Source: Arcuatula senhousia (lineage: Eukaryota; Mollusca; Bivalvia; Mytilida; Mytilidae). Taken from it: a stretch of DNA of 64,000 nucleotides. The DNA lies in assembly GCA_963971305.1 (NCBI GenBank), contig OZ020313.1:20099260-20163259 (forward strand). Reading direction: 5' to 3'. The notes beneath the pieces were generated by a model. It worked only from the letters and a program-made list of their open reading frames with translations, ran no database searches and was not told where the DNA came from. Below, piece after piece: positions 1 through 12,200 of this stretch (position 1 is its first letter; every line of letters begins with the position of its first letter). A program made the position numbers and the translations under genes.

Positions 1-130
1 GATCAACATTTTAGTAACTTGATACCAAAGAGATTTCCTTAAGAAAAAATGTCTCCTTTCCCTGTGTTAATTTTAACCAACAGCTTTAAAGAAAAAGAAT
101 TCAAATCTGTAAAATTGTCATTTCTCATAC

Positions 131-263
131 CTTCATGAAGTTGACTATGGTGAATCTATATGTTGTGTTAGGTCTTGTATTAGAAACTCTAAAGTAAAAC
201 CACTGTGTGTTCTTTGTTGTATACAAGTCATATCTCAGCCATAACTCATAGTCTGTCTCATTC
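131..263 (-). CDS. AGBL2/3: AGBL2/3-like exon 10 (last exon in the window)
   Basis: Acceptor tgttttcag, donor ATGAAG|gtatga, 133 bp. With the two bases carried from exon 9 it encodes [17 protein letters not shown] then [13 protein letters not shown] and [10 protein letters not shown]. This is the best conserved part of the N-domain that packs against the peptidase domain. The gene continues leftward; bases 1-130 are intron. Confidence 0.93.
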
Positions 264-3200
264 CTGAAAACAAAAATAATCAAACTCTCGTTATCTCTCA
301 CAGAGCAGATAAACAACAAATACACATTGAAATACATGTACAGTCGAACCTCGTTAACTCGAAGTCGAAGGGACCAGCTTAAAATACTCGAGTTATCCGA
401 GGTTTGAGTCATCAGGGTTTCCAATTTACCGGAAGATCGATTTTTCCGTCATAGTTTTTTTCTAGTTTTTATTTTGAGAAATATGTGTTTTTGCACCTCG
501 ATATTGTTGTTTCATGTGAATTCTAAGATGTATTATTGTGTCAATTTGTTATTGTGTAATATAATTGCATGACTTATTCAATAAAATAGTAAAATAAAAT
601 GATTTTGTGTGTGTTTTCTTTGAACAATCCTCGCTTTCGTTTCTCGTGTCTTGACACCTGTGTTTGTTTACGTTTCATAAAGAAATCAACATGGCAATTA
701 GTTCAATGAAATAAAAAACCAACGAAGTATTTTAGTTTAATATCTTTTTTATTAGCTCACCTGGACCAAAGGTCCATGTGAGCTATTGCCATCACTTGGC
801 GTCCGTCGTCGTCGTCGTCGTCGTCGTCGTCCGTTAACAATTTTTCAAAAATCTTCTCCTCTGAAACTACTGAACAGAATTGAATGAAACTTGGTATGAT
901 TGATCCTTAGGGTGTCCTGCACCAAACTTGTGTTTCGATTTTTGATCTGTCAAAAAACATGGCCGCTGTTACTAAAAATAGACTAAGGGGGTCAGACTAC
1001 TGTTTTTGGCTTATAAATCAAAAAGTATAAGAGATAGAGGAAATCTGAGGCCACGCTACTGATTCAGCATCAAAAGCTCTACAAAAGTCTCCATTTGGTC
1101 AAAGTTGTCAGATGACCCCTTATAGGGGTTACGGCCCCTTAAAGGTGAAAAATAGCATTTTTTCATGTTTTTGGCCTACAGAATGAAAACTATTGCAGAT
1201 AGAGATTAGCTGTCGCTTGCTTAAATGTTTAGCCCATTTAGCTCTACGAAAGTCTCCATAGGGTCGAAGTTGTCAGATGACCCCTTATAGGGGTTACGGC
1301 CCCTTAAAGGTGAAAAATAGCCATTTTTCATGTTTTTGGCCTACAGAATGAAAACTATTGCAGATAGAGATTAGCTGTTGCTTGCTTAAATGTTTAGCTC
1401 ATTTAGCTCTACAAAAGTCTCCATAGGGTCAAAGTTGTCAGATGACTCCTTATAGGGGTTACGGCCCCTGAAAAATAGCGTTTTTTCATGTTTTTGTCCT
1501 ACAGAATGGAAACTATTGCACATAGAGATTAGCTGTTGCTTGCTTAAATGTTCAGCTCATTTAGCTCTACAAAATTCTCCATAAGGTCCAAGTTGTTAGA
1601 TGACCCTTATAGGGGTTACGGCCCATGAAAAATAGCGATTTTTCATGTTTTTGTCCTACAGAATGAAAACTATTGCAGATAGAGATTAGCTGTTGCTTGC
1701 TTAAATGTTCAGCTCATTAAGCTCTACAAAATTCTCCATAGGGTCGAAGTTGTCAGATGACCCCTTATAGGGGTTACGGCCCCTGAAAAATAGGGATTTT
1801 TCATGTTTTTGGCCTACAGAATGAAAACTATTGCAGATAGAGATTAGCTGTTGCTTGCTTAAATGTTCAGCTCATTTAGCTCTACAAAATTCTCAATAGG
1901 GTCGAAGTTGTCAGATGACCCCTTACAGGGGTTACGGCCCCTGAAAAAAGCGATTTTTCATGTTTTTGGCCTACAGAATGAAAACTATTGCAGATAGAGA
2001 TTAGCTGTTGCTTGCTTAAATGTTCAGCTCATTTAGCTCTACAAAAGTCTCCATAGGGTCGAAGTTGTCAGATGACTCCTTATAGGGGTTATGGCCCCTT
2101 ATAGGTGAAAAATGGTGTTTTTGGCCTATAGAATGAAAACTATTGCAGGTAGAGAAAAGCTGTTGCTTGCTTAAATGTTCAGCTCATTTAGCTCTACAAA
2201 AGTATAGGGTCAACATCAAGACCAGGTGAGCGATTCAGGCTCCTGGGAGCCTCTTGTTGATTGACCATTCATTAAATCAACAATCAGTACTTACAATAAA
2301 TAGAAACATAACAATTTATTTCATTCATAAAGTCCAAACATATGATCAATATCTCATTTACATAATTATATCAAAATACAAAATCAGTCACGAAACGAAT
2401 TTACACCGATGGCAAAGTCACTGGTCAGGGTTGTCTGTTTTGCGTTTAGTTTCTTCTTAAGCTGCTTTCGGGTGAAGTAGTCGTTAAGTTTGGCAATCAG
2501 TGGGAGCATCTCGGCGCTGTCGTCTTGTGCTTCAAAGTAGGACTGGAAGTCTTCGGTCATATCAATCATGGTAGCTAAAGTTGGTACTGGTTTCTCGGGT
2601 TCATCTGGTTCGTCGTCGTCGCTCTCGGGTTCTGTCTCTTTTTGTGTAATCTGCTGGATGATATCGTCTTCCGTAAGTGGCTCTGCAGTAGGAATGTCGT
2701 TGTCGATGTTGGCGTACTCTGTAAAGTTGATTCCGGCAAGTCGGGCGAGTGGAATATCATCATCGTCGTCGTCGTCATCATCTTCCTGGGATGTAGTGAG
2801 TATGTCTGGAACAATGAATCCTGCGTGTCTGAAGCAGTTGCTGATAGTAGTCTGGGTTACTGACAGCCAGGCGCGGTGTAGTAGTCTGAGTGCGTCTAGT
2901 ACTGTGAGTGTGAAGTCGATCTTCTTCTCTGCACAGGAAATCTGTTTGGTCATAACCCTCTTTCTGTAGTGGACCTTCAAATTCTGTATGATGCCTTGGT
3001 CACAGGGTTGAGTCTTACTGGTTGTGTTTGGTGGAAGAAAGACGAGTCGAATGTTCTTCATGCCTTTGACTTTCGGGTGGGCAGGGCAGTTGTCGACGAT
3101 CATGGCGTTGTGGCGTTGCTGTCGTTGAAACTTCCTGTCTAGTTTGGTGATCCAGTTGGTAAAAATCTCGGATGTCATCCAGGCCTTCTTGTTGGAGTCG

Positions 3201-6200
3201 TAGTCGGTTGGTAGTGTCTTCACATCCTTGAAACATCTTGGTTTGGCTGCTTTCCCGATTACCAGTAGTGGGACTTTCTCGGATCCGGACATGTTTGTGC
3301 ATACGAGTACGGTCAGTCTTTCTTTACTGCGTTTCCCACCGCTACAGTCGACGCCCTTGAACTCTAGTGTCTTCTCTGGTAGGAGTTTGAAGAATAAGCC
3401 GGTCTCATCTGCGTTGAAAATGTTATCTGGTGAGTAGTCTGTCATTATCTTTTGAAGTTCAGCTGCCCATTCGGTCATTGCGTTACTGTTGTCATTGACG
3501 GATTTGGCCTCCCCGCAGATCTTCTTGAATGTGATGTTGTGTCGGTCTTTGAATCGGTCAAGCCAGCCATTACTACATTTGAAGTCTGGGTGGTTGAGTC
3601 TACTAGCGAATTCCTCTGCCTTGGTCATCAGCATTGGGCCGGATATTGGAAGGTTTTGGTCCCGAACACTGGTAAACCATTTCAGTAGGGCTTGTTCAAC
3701 GTCTTCATATGTTGCAGTTCTCATGCGTTTTCTGTCAGGACCAAAGCTGCTTTGTTGGTAAGCTTCTTTTATTTTCTGTGCATTTTTAATCCAAGTGGAT
3801 AACGTGTTGGCTGGTACTCCGAAATTACGGGCAATTTCGGCCTTTGTCTTGGAACCCCTCTCAACTTCAACGATAGCTTGGTACTTGTCTTCTATAGATT
3901 TAACGTTTAGTTTACGTTTAGCCGATCTAGCTATCCCCCCGGATAGCCCGGTGCCTTCACTAGATTGTTCAGCTAACATTGTAAACTGTTTATGAATAAA
4001 AACCTCTTAATGCACCCTTTTTATACTTTTTAAATTAATTTGGTAAATTGATCGGTGAACTGGTGTTCAGGATTAAAAGACAACGATTTTTTTATTAATA
4101 TCAATTAATAATCTTTATATTTCCAATTTAAATTAAGACATCATCAAAACTATCGGCTTTATCAATTTATACCAATTAAGTTCGTTTCCTCAGATTGTAT
4201 ACACAATTTACAATGATTAAAACGCTTGGGTGATCAGTTACACATGTCAACATTGATTAATACACGCGTGACAAATCATTAAATAAACAACTCCGGATTA
4301 ACACTTCTTGAAGCCATAGAGCGATCATAAATCAATTAAAATGACATCAAAGAATTGTAACAGTCGACTTCGACTAATCAGGGTTAATTACCGTTAATTT
4401 CAAAGCGTGGGGGCTGACAAATCACCTCGACTTAACCGAGAATTCGAATTAACAAAGTTCGAGTAATCAAAGGTAAAATTGCATTAATTTAATAGGAATT
4501 TTGCCGGGACTTTAAAAAAAGTTCGAGACATCCGAGTATTCGAATAATCCGAGTTCGAAACATCGAGGTTCGACTGTATGTCCATCCTCGCTAGCCAAGG
4601 GTTAGGATCCGCTATCTCTCATCTCATCTGAAGATGATAGATGGCGGATCGTAGCCATTGGCTAGCGAAGATGATGGATGTCATGACTGTGGTGTCTTAA
4701 ACCATTTTTCTTTCAATAAAATAAGAATATTCATCAAATGTTACCACATTTGCAAGTAATTTATGAAAGGATATGGAGTAAATGAACATGAGACCATTAC
4801 ACAAAAAAAGTGTTGTTTTTCAATTTCATTTTCAATTTAAATCTGAAACTACCAAATTGTATATATTCAATATCAAGAAGAAACTTAACCATATGTTCCT
4901 GATTCCCTGTCCTGATTGTAAGCCAGTACTAATATTTCAAACTTGTCCAAAATATTTATTGTAAATATGTATAATTTTTATGAAATTCTGTTGAGAATTG
5001 TAGGCTTGAGTTTCCTCACAAGAGTATGACAAACACAAGGCATTTCAGAATCCCAAATCTGTTAAGCAACAAGGAAAAACATATGTCTAATGAAAATAAC
5101 TTACGTTTGCACAGCCCTCGCAAGGTTGCCACTTTCAAATCTGGAATCAAACAGCAAAGTTTTGTCTTCAGGTGACTTGAGGTTACATGTGACCTTCTCT
5201 GGCCCTGTCCGACATCCATTTACCCTTGATCTCATAAACTGAAAAGTCAAATGTGATGTTAATATAGATTCTTTGAAGAAATCAAGAAGAAATTTTATAT
5301 TGATGATAGATTTTAAAACAAATTTATTCAAACAATCTTGTATGACTTAGGTAACCATTGTTTTTTACTTTTTAGTACTTTTTGGTGGCATAAGATATAT
5401 TTCAGGCTTCTTAATTAGAGCCCAACCTTATCTCTCCTTTCTTCATAACGTTATTAGCTTTGATAACCTTGAGTTGTGCTTTCAATTCCCTAACTGTTGG
5501 CTCTTGATTCTTTTAGGTCTGCAACAATATTTCCTAGTTTTTGCAGCCAATTATTAAAGTGACACAGGCATGCATGTTAACTTTTATCTTTGTGAAGTCC
5601 TTAAAAACCAGTTTGAAAAAGCCTTTTGAGCCAACCAAAGCTCAACGATATAAATAAACTTACAAAGCATGACTTAGGTTCATACATAAACACCAATCTT
5701 CCACCATTTTCTTCTCCTCTCACCATTGGTGTCTTTTCTACACCAGCTGAAAGTAAAAAAATAGTTTTTCAGTCATTAGATTTAAGGGCAGGTGTCGCTG
5801 CTGGCTGTTTTGCAATTGGCCCAAGATTAACAATATCATTTTCTTGGTCCCCAGTCCATTGAGTGGGAAAAAATCTAAGTCAGCTTGTAAAACAGGAATT
5901 AGATGAGCGACAGATCTGAAAACGCATCCCACCATATGGGACCCCTACCTGAAGCTGCATACCAAATAACGAAAGCCTATGATTAACAGTTGCTAATAAT
6001 AGAAAACTGTTATTAAAAAAAGTGTGAAGGACAGATGGACAGACATCAGCATTTCTATTTCCCCACTCTGCATTGCAGAGGGAGACATAATGTAATGCAT
6101 ACACTTCAAAACCTTTCTAAAATTGATAAGGAAAGAAACCCTTCTGGATATAGTACAACATTTATAAATATTACAAATTCAAAAATAAACAGTATGATTA

Positions 6201-9200
6201 CAAGACCTTAAAGCAATCTTTGGTTTGAAATATTTCAAATCTACAGTATTAAGAGTGAAGTGACATCAGAACTATATTTATTTCTAACAATTTTTTATAA
6301 AGGAGAGAAATGATTAATAACTTTTTTGAGTAGTGTTTAAACATTCAACTATATATCCTTATTTATCTTTATAAAACCTATTACAATCTTGAAATGAAAC
6401 AACTCAAGTTAATAACTGCCTTCATATACAACTCTCACTTATAAATGTTTGGTAATTAAACTTGTTTGTACAAGGAATGAGTCTGCTCGCTTACACCTTG
6501 TATAAAATGAAAATTTGAAATGAACTGAAATCTCAATATGGACTATTAAGTAATAAAACTAATGATTTTCATTGTTATGAAACTTATTTGGAAAATTGTT
6601 CTAATAGTTTTTTTTACAATTCATTTTTTTTTCATTTGAAAACATTAATTTACAATATATTTCAATAATAGTTTCCTAAAAGCAACTTTGTTGAAAACCA
6701 ATTTTGTAAACTTATCAATCATAATTTGAATAAGTCAAAGCAAAATAACTTTTTCTAACACTGCTAACTGCTGTATACTTTCAAAGTTGAAAGACATTTT
6801 TCATAATTCTTTATACAAAGTAATTTGGCAAATGATCAAAACATGAAATTGAAATATTAAAAACAAGAAAAATAATAAAAGGTCAATAATTCAATGTAAT
6901 AATGTACTGAAAACGATTTGAAGTGACCCTTACATAATTATAATCGAGAGTTAAATCAATAGGTAAATCCTTAAGTGAACAGAGTACACTAGAGTTCATA
7001 AAAATAAGGGGACTAAGAACAGATCATTACCTTTATGTTAAAAAATATATATATTTTATAGCAACCCCTCTTATTAAAAATTAAGTCATGTTATAAATGG
7101 GCCCCAATTTAGATGCTTCATACCAAATTTCTGAGAAAGCAGTCACAAAATTATTTTCAAGGCCTGCTTCAGACTTTGTGGATTGTGGCCAAAACTTGTA
7201 TGCAACATACAACTATACTTTCACCATTTGGAAAAATAACCCTGGTTGATATGGTTTAGTTAGACAATAGATTAAGCTATCAATATGAAATTCTTTTCAC
7301 TCAAGACATCAACATAAACCAATCTAGGGCTTAACAATGAAATACAAGGATAAAAAATCTGTCATAGTCAAAAATGGCCGGATTTCAAAACAAGAGGCTC
7401 CCAAGAGCCTGAACCGCTCACCTGATTTCAATGCCACAACTTCTATGTTGTTCGACCAATAAAAAATCCAACATCCATTCAATACCAACCATCTTAATGA
7501 ACAACCATACTGTGTTTGTTTGCATCTAGACTTATGATGTCTCAGGAGTTAATGTACATAATAATAGGGAAATGCTGTAAAAATGGTCAATTTCATCCTT
7601 CAAAGAGAAACAACTCTAACAAGAGGCTCCCAGGAGCCTGAATCGCTCACCTGAACCACACAGACACATATATTTTGTAGATATCATTGTGCATAACCAT
7701 ATGTGATTTAAATTTCTGAAATATCTTGGTTAGTTTTCATGATATTGGGCTTAATAAGTGCAAAATTTGGCAAAAATTAGGAAAAAGGGCAATAACTCCC
7801 ACATCAGCAGTCAGATCTTTCCTAAAATTTCAGCACAGGCAGATCTTAATATGCTGATCTTTTTTGATTCTTGCACAATTTTGATATCTGAAACAATTTT
7901 TGAGTTATTAGCAAAAAAATGCAATTTACCCCTATGTTCTATTTTTAGCCATGGCGGCCATATTTTTTGACGAATCAAAAATCTGAACCATAGAGTTGTA
8001 GCATATAAGCTATTAAACAAGTGTGCCAAGTTAAAATGCAGTTGGTCTTACGGTGTCAGACAAGTTAATCTTTGAAATTCAGGGAAAAAGTAATGAAAAA
8101 TGGTAAATTTTATTGTTTTAAGGACAATAACTCCTAAAAGAAATGATCCTACAGATTTGATCTAAATACATGAAATGTAGATCTTGATGTGCTCAATCAT
8201 ATGCAATTTAAATTTTTGAAATATCTTGTATAGTTTTCAAGATATATGGCTAAACAAGTGAAAAAAAATGAAAAAATCCAGAAAAAGGGCAATAACTCCT
8301 ACATCAGTTGTTAGATCTTCTTGAAACTTTCACAGCAGGTAGATCTTGAGATGCTGATCACTTTTGTCTCCAATCAGAATTTTGATATCTGTAACCATTT
8401 TTGAGTTATTAGCAAAAAACTGCAATTTACACCTATGTTCTATTTTTAGCCATGGCGGCCATATTTTTTGACGAATCAAAATTCTGAACGATACAATTGT
8501 AGCGTATATGCTATTTAACAACTGTGCCAAGTTTGGTTGAAGTTGGATATATGGTGTCAGACAAGTTAATCTTTGAAATTCAGGGGAAAAGTAATGAAAA
8601 ACAGTAAATTTTGACGCTTTAAGAGCCATAACTCCTAAAAGAAATCGTTCTACAGCTTTTACCTAATTACATGAAATGTAGATCTTGATGTGCTCAATCA
8701 TATGCAATTTGAATATTTAAAATATCTTGTATAGTTTTCAAGATATAGGGCTAAATAAGTGCAAAATTTTGAAAAAATCCAGAAAAAGGGCCATAACTCC
8801 TACATCAATTGTTGGATCTTCTTGAAAATTTCGGGGCAGGTAGATCTTGATGTGTTGATCACTTTTGCCCAATGCCAGAATTTTGAAATTTTTTAAATTC
8901 TAAATTGTTTAAAACACCAGGTTTCTTTCCTTGTAATACACATGGTCGATATCCTAGGTGCTGGATTTGGCTTCCTTGTTAGAACTTTTTGGTTTTGAGT
9001 ACTTTTCGTTTTCAACAGTTTGGGTTTGACCTTCCAATGTTTTGATTTAAATGCTACTGATGAGAGGTTACTCCTTGAAATATCGATATATAGCATATCC
9101 AAATTAATCGTTTATACCCGCGTTTTGGTATTTGTAATTTTGATATCTGTCACTGTTTTTGAGTTATTTGTGAAAAACTTTGATTTACCCCTATGTTCTA

Positions 9201-12200
9201 TTTTTAGCCATGGCGGCCATGTTTTTTGACAAATCATCAATCCAAACAGTAGTTTTGTACACCATACCCCAAAGAATAACCACACCAAGTAAGATTACAA
9301 TCCGACTTATGGTGTCAGAGGAGTTAAAGTTTCTAAAAGTTTACGGACGGACTATGGACGACGGATGCCAAGTGAGGGCAATAGCTCACATGACCCTTCG
9401 GGTCAGGTGAGCTAAAAGAAAGTAAGCGAGCGACAGATTTGAAATCCAATCCCACATTATGGGACTCAACACTGATGCTGTATACCAAATATCAAGTGCT
9501 TGCAATAAGCAGTTGCTGAGAAAACTGTTACAAAAAATTTCTTCCCTGCTCGCACACCATTCACCATTTTAACACCCGTATTTTTCACTCCGTGAAATCT
9601 GGCCAAAAATTCAAAAATACAAAACCCACCATTCACAAAATATAAGTTGTACAAAATAAATTAATTAAATTTTCAAAAAGTTGTTTACATTAGTGAAAAC
9701 CTAATATTGGTATTAATTATTACAACCCTCCAAATAGAATAATTGTCAACAACTCTAAAGATCAGGGAAAAATCATAAAACTATCAGGAAATCATAACAT
9801 CCTAAAAGATTTTAATTCAATCAGGTATACAAAATTTCATTGAAATCTGTTGACATTTTGTTAGAGATCTTATACTACATTAAACAAATTTTGTATTTAA
9901 AAACAAAGTTGAATGTTTCCTTAAGTAAAAAGAAAATATTTATCTTGACCAATTGACCTTTTAAATATAAGCTTTCAGTCTTTAACTGAAAAGAAACTGT
10001 TTAAAAGTTACAGTAAAAAGTAAATACCATCAAAGAAAATAAATCATGGTTACATGCTTAGTGAATCTTTTACGAATTAAATGAAAAATAAATAATAAAT
10101 CTTACACAAATATCAACTTGTTTTTGATCATGTTTGATACAATTTTCAGTTTACCAATTACATGAATTAAAAGTTTCCAATCATGCCATTGTCAATGTTG
10201 ATTTATATTTTAAACCATGAAATTTCAACAAGATAATTTTTGCTCAATGCTGTCTTAAAAGACATATGACACACTACAAATGCTCCTCTGTTTAAACAAG
10301 AGGCTCCCAGGAGCCTGAATCGCTCACCTGACATATGTGCCTGAAGTAAAGGTTATAAGGCAAAATCGATTTAACGTTGAAAGGGTCATAAGATTAATAA
10401 GGGGGTCATCTGACAATATGGTGGATCTAAAGGTGCTGATCACTTTTGTTCTCAATCAAAATCTAAAAATCTGTCACCCTTTTTGAGTTATTTGCAAAAA
10501 AATGCAGTTTAACCTAATGTTCTATTTTTAGCCACAGCGGCCATATTTTACAACCAATCGAAAATCCCCACAACAGTTCTATACACCTAATAATAATAAA
10601 CAATAATACCAAGTTTGGTTCCATTTGGACTTAAAGTGTCAGAGGAGTTAACATTTTCAATATAAGGAAATGCAGTTAAAATGCTCAATTTTGACGTTCC
10701 AAGGGCAATAACTCCTCAAAGGAAAGGTCCTACAACGTTGACCCTATTACATATTTTGTAGATCTTGATGTGCTTAACAATATGCAATTTAAATTTCTCA
10801 AATATCTTGTATAGTTTTCAAGATATTGAGCTAAACAGGTGCAAAATTTGCAAAAAGTCCACAAAAAGGGCAATAACTCCTACATGGGTTGTTGGATTTT
10901 CTTCAAAATTTCAGAGCTGGTAGATCTTGAGGTGCTGATCACTTTTGTTCCCAATCAAAATTTTGAAATCTGTCACCGTTTTAGAGTTATTTGCAAAAAA
11001 CTGCCATTTACCTCTATGTTCTATTTTTAGCCACAGCGGCCATGTTTTACAACCAATCAAAAATCCCCACATCAGTTCTATACAGCTAATGCTAATAAAC
11101 AACTATACCAAGTTTGGTTCCATTTGGACTTAAAGTGTCAGAGGAGTTAACGTTTTCAATGTAATGAGGAAATGCTGTTAAAATGCTAAATTTTGACGTT
11201 CTAAGGGCAATAACTCCTAAAAGGAAAGGTCCTACAACGTTGACCCTGTTACATATTTTGTAGATCTTGATGTGCTTAACAATATGCAATTTAAATTTCT
11301 CAAATATCTAGTATAGTTTTCAAGATATTGAGCTAAACAGGTGCAAAATTTGCAAAAAATCCACAAAAAGGGCAATAACTCCTACATGGGTATTTGGATT
11401 TTCTTCAAAATTTCAGGGTAGGTAGATCTTGAGGTGCTGATCACTTTTACTCCGCCAGAATTTTGATATCTGTAGCCGTTTTTGAGTTATTTGCATAAAA
11501 CTGCATTTTACCCCTATGTTCTATATTTAGCCATGGCGGCCATGTTTTACGACGAATCAAAAATCCCCACATCAGTTCTAAGCACCGAATGCTAATGAAC
11601 AACCATACCAAGTTTGGTTGCAATTGGACTTATGGTGTCAGAGGAGTTAACGTTTTAAAAAGTTTACGGACGACGGACGACGGACGACAGACGACGGACG
11701 ACGGACGGACGACGGACGCCAAGTGATGACAATAGCTCACATGACCCTTCGGGTCAGGTGAGCTAAAAAAGTATTTAACTATCAATCTTTAGATGAAAAA
11801 TGTGCCAATGTCAAAAATGGCCAGATTGTGTTAAACAGAAAGAAGGTGAGCAACAGACCTACAATTCAATCCTTCATTGACCCCACCCTGATGCTGTATA
11901 CACAAATCAAGTGGCTGTTATAAGTAGATGCTGAGAAAATTTGTTCAAAATTTCTTTATCACCTGCTCACCCGCTGACATTCACCATTTTATAACCCGGA
12001 TTTTTTCACTCTGTGAAATCTGGTCTTAAAATCTAAATTTCTGAATAGAGAAGTTGGTGCATGCATTTTTATGTAGTTTTTATAACTCTGCTGTACTGAG
12101 GTGATCACTTATTTTTTGCAATTTTGTCTCACAGCATTATTGTATTTGTATTGTTGTCAGACTCTTAGATTGCAATGGAAGAGGGAAGTTTGGTTTCATA

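Larger units (their letters stand above)
341..4576 (-). mobile_element. Tigger/pogo-type DNA transposon (Tc1-mariner superfamily), apparently complete
   Basis: The two ends are inverted repeats sharing CAGTCGAACCTCG exactly, with further GAACTCG/TCGAA-rich subterminal repeats. They are flanked by TA at 339-340 and 4577-4578, the target duplication of this superfamily. It encodes one intact transposase (2384-3979). It sits in the AGBL2/3-like intron between 263 and 5105, in the host gene's orientation. A 1.5-kb Helitron-like element (752-2258) is inserted on the 3' side of the transposase gene. The intact ORF and clean ends suggest recent mobility. Confidence 0.9.

Noticed and set aside
2568..2969. 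133-codon plus-strand open frame, serine-rich
   Set aside because: It is antisense to the transposase; the Ser/Val runs mirror the Asp/Glu codons of the real frame.
341..4576. Possible Tc1/mariner DD34D/E element instead of Tigger
   Set aside because: CENP-B type DNA-binding domains, the third acidic residue being D in QPCDQG and a 30-residue spacing fit pogo/Tigger.
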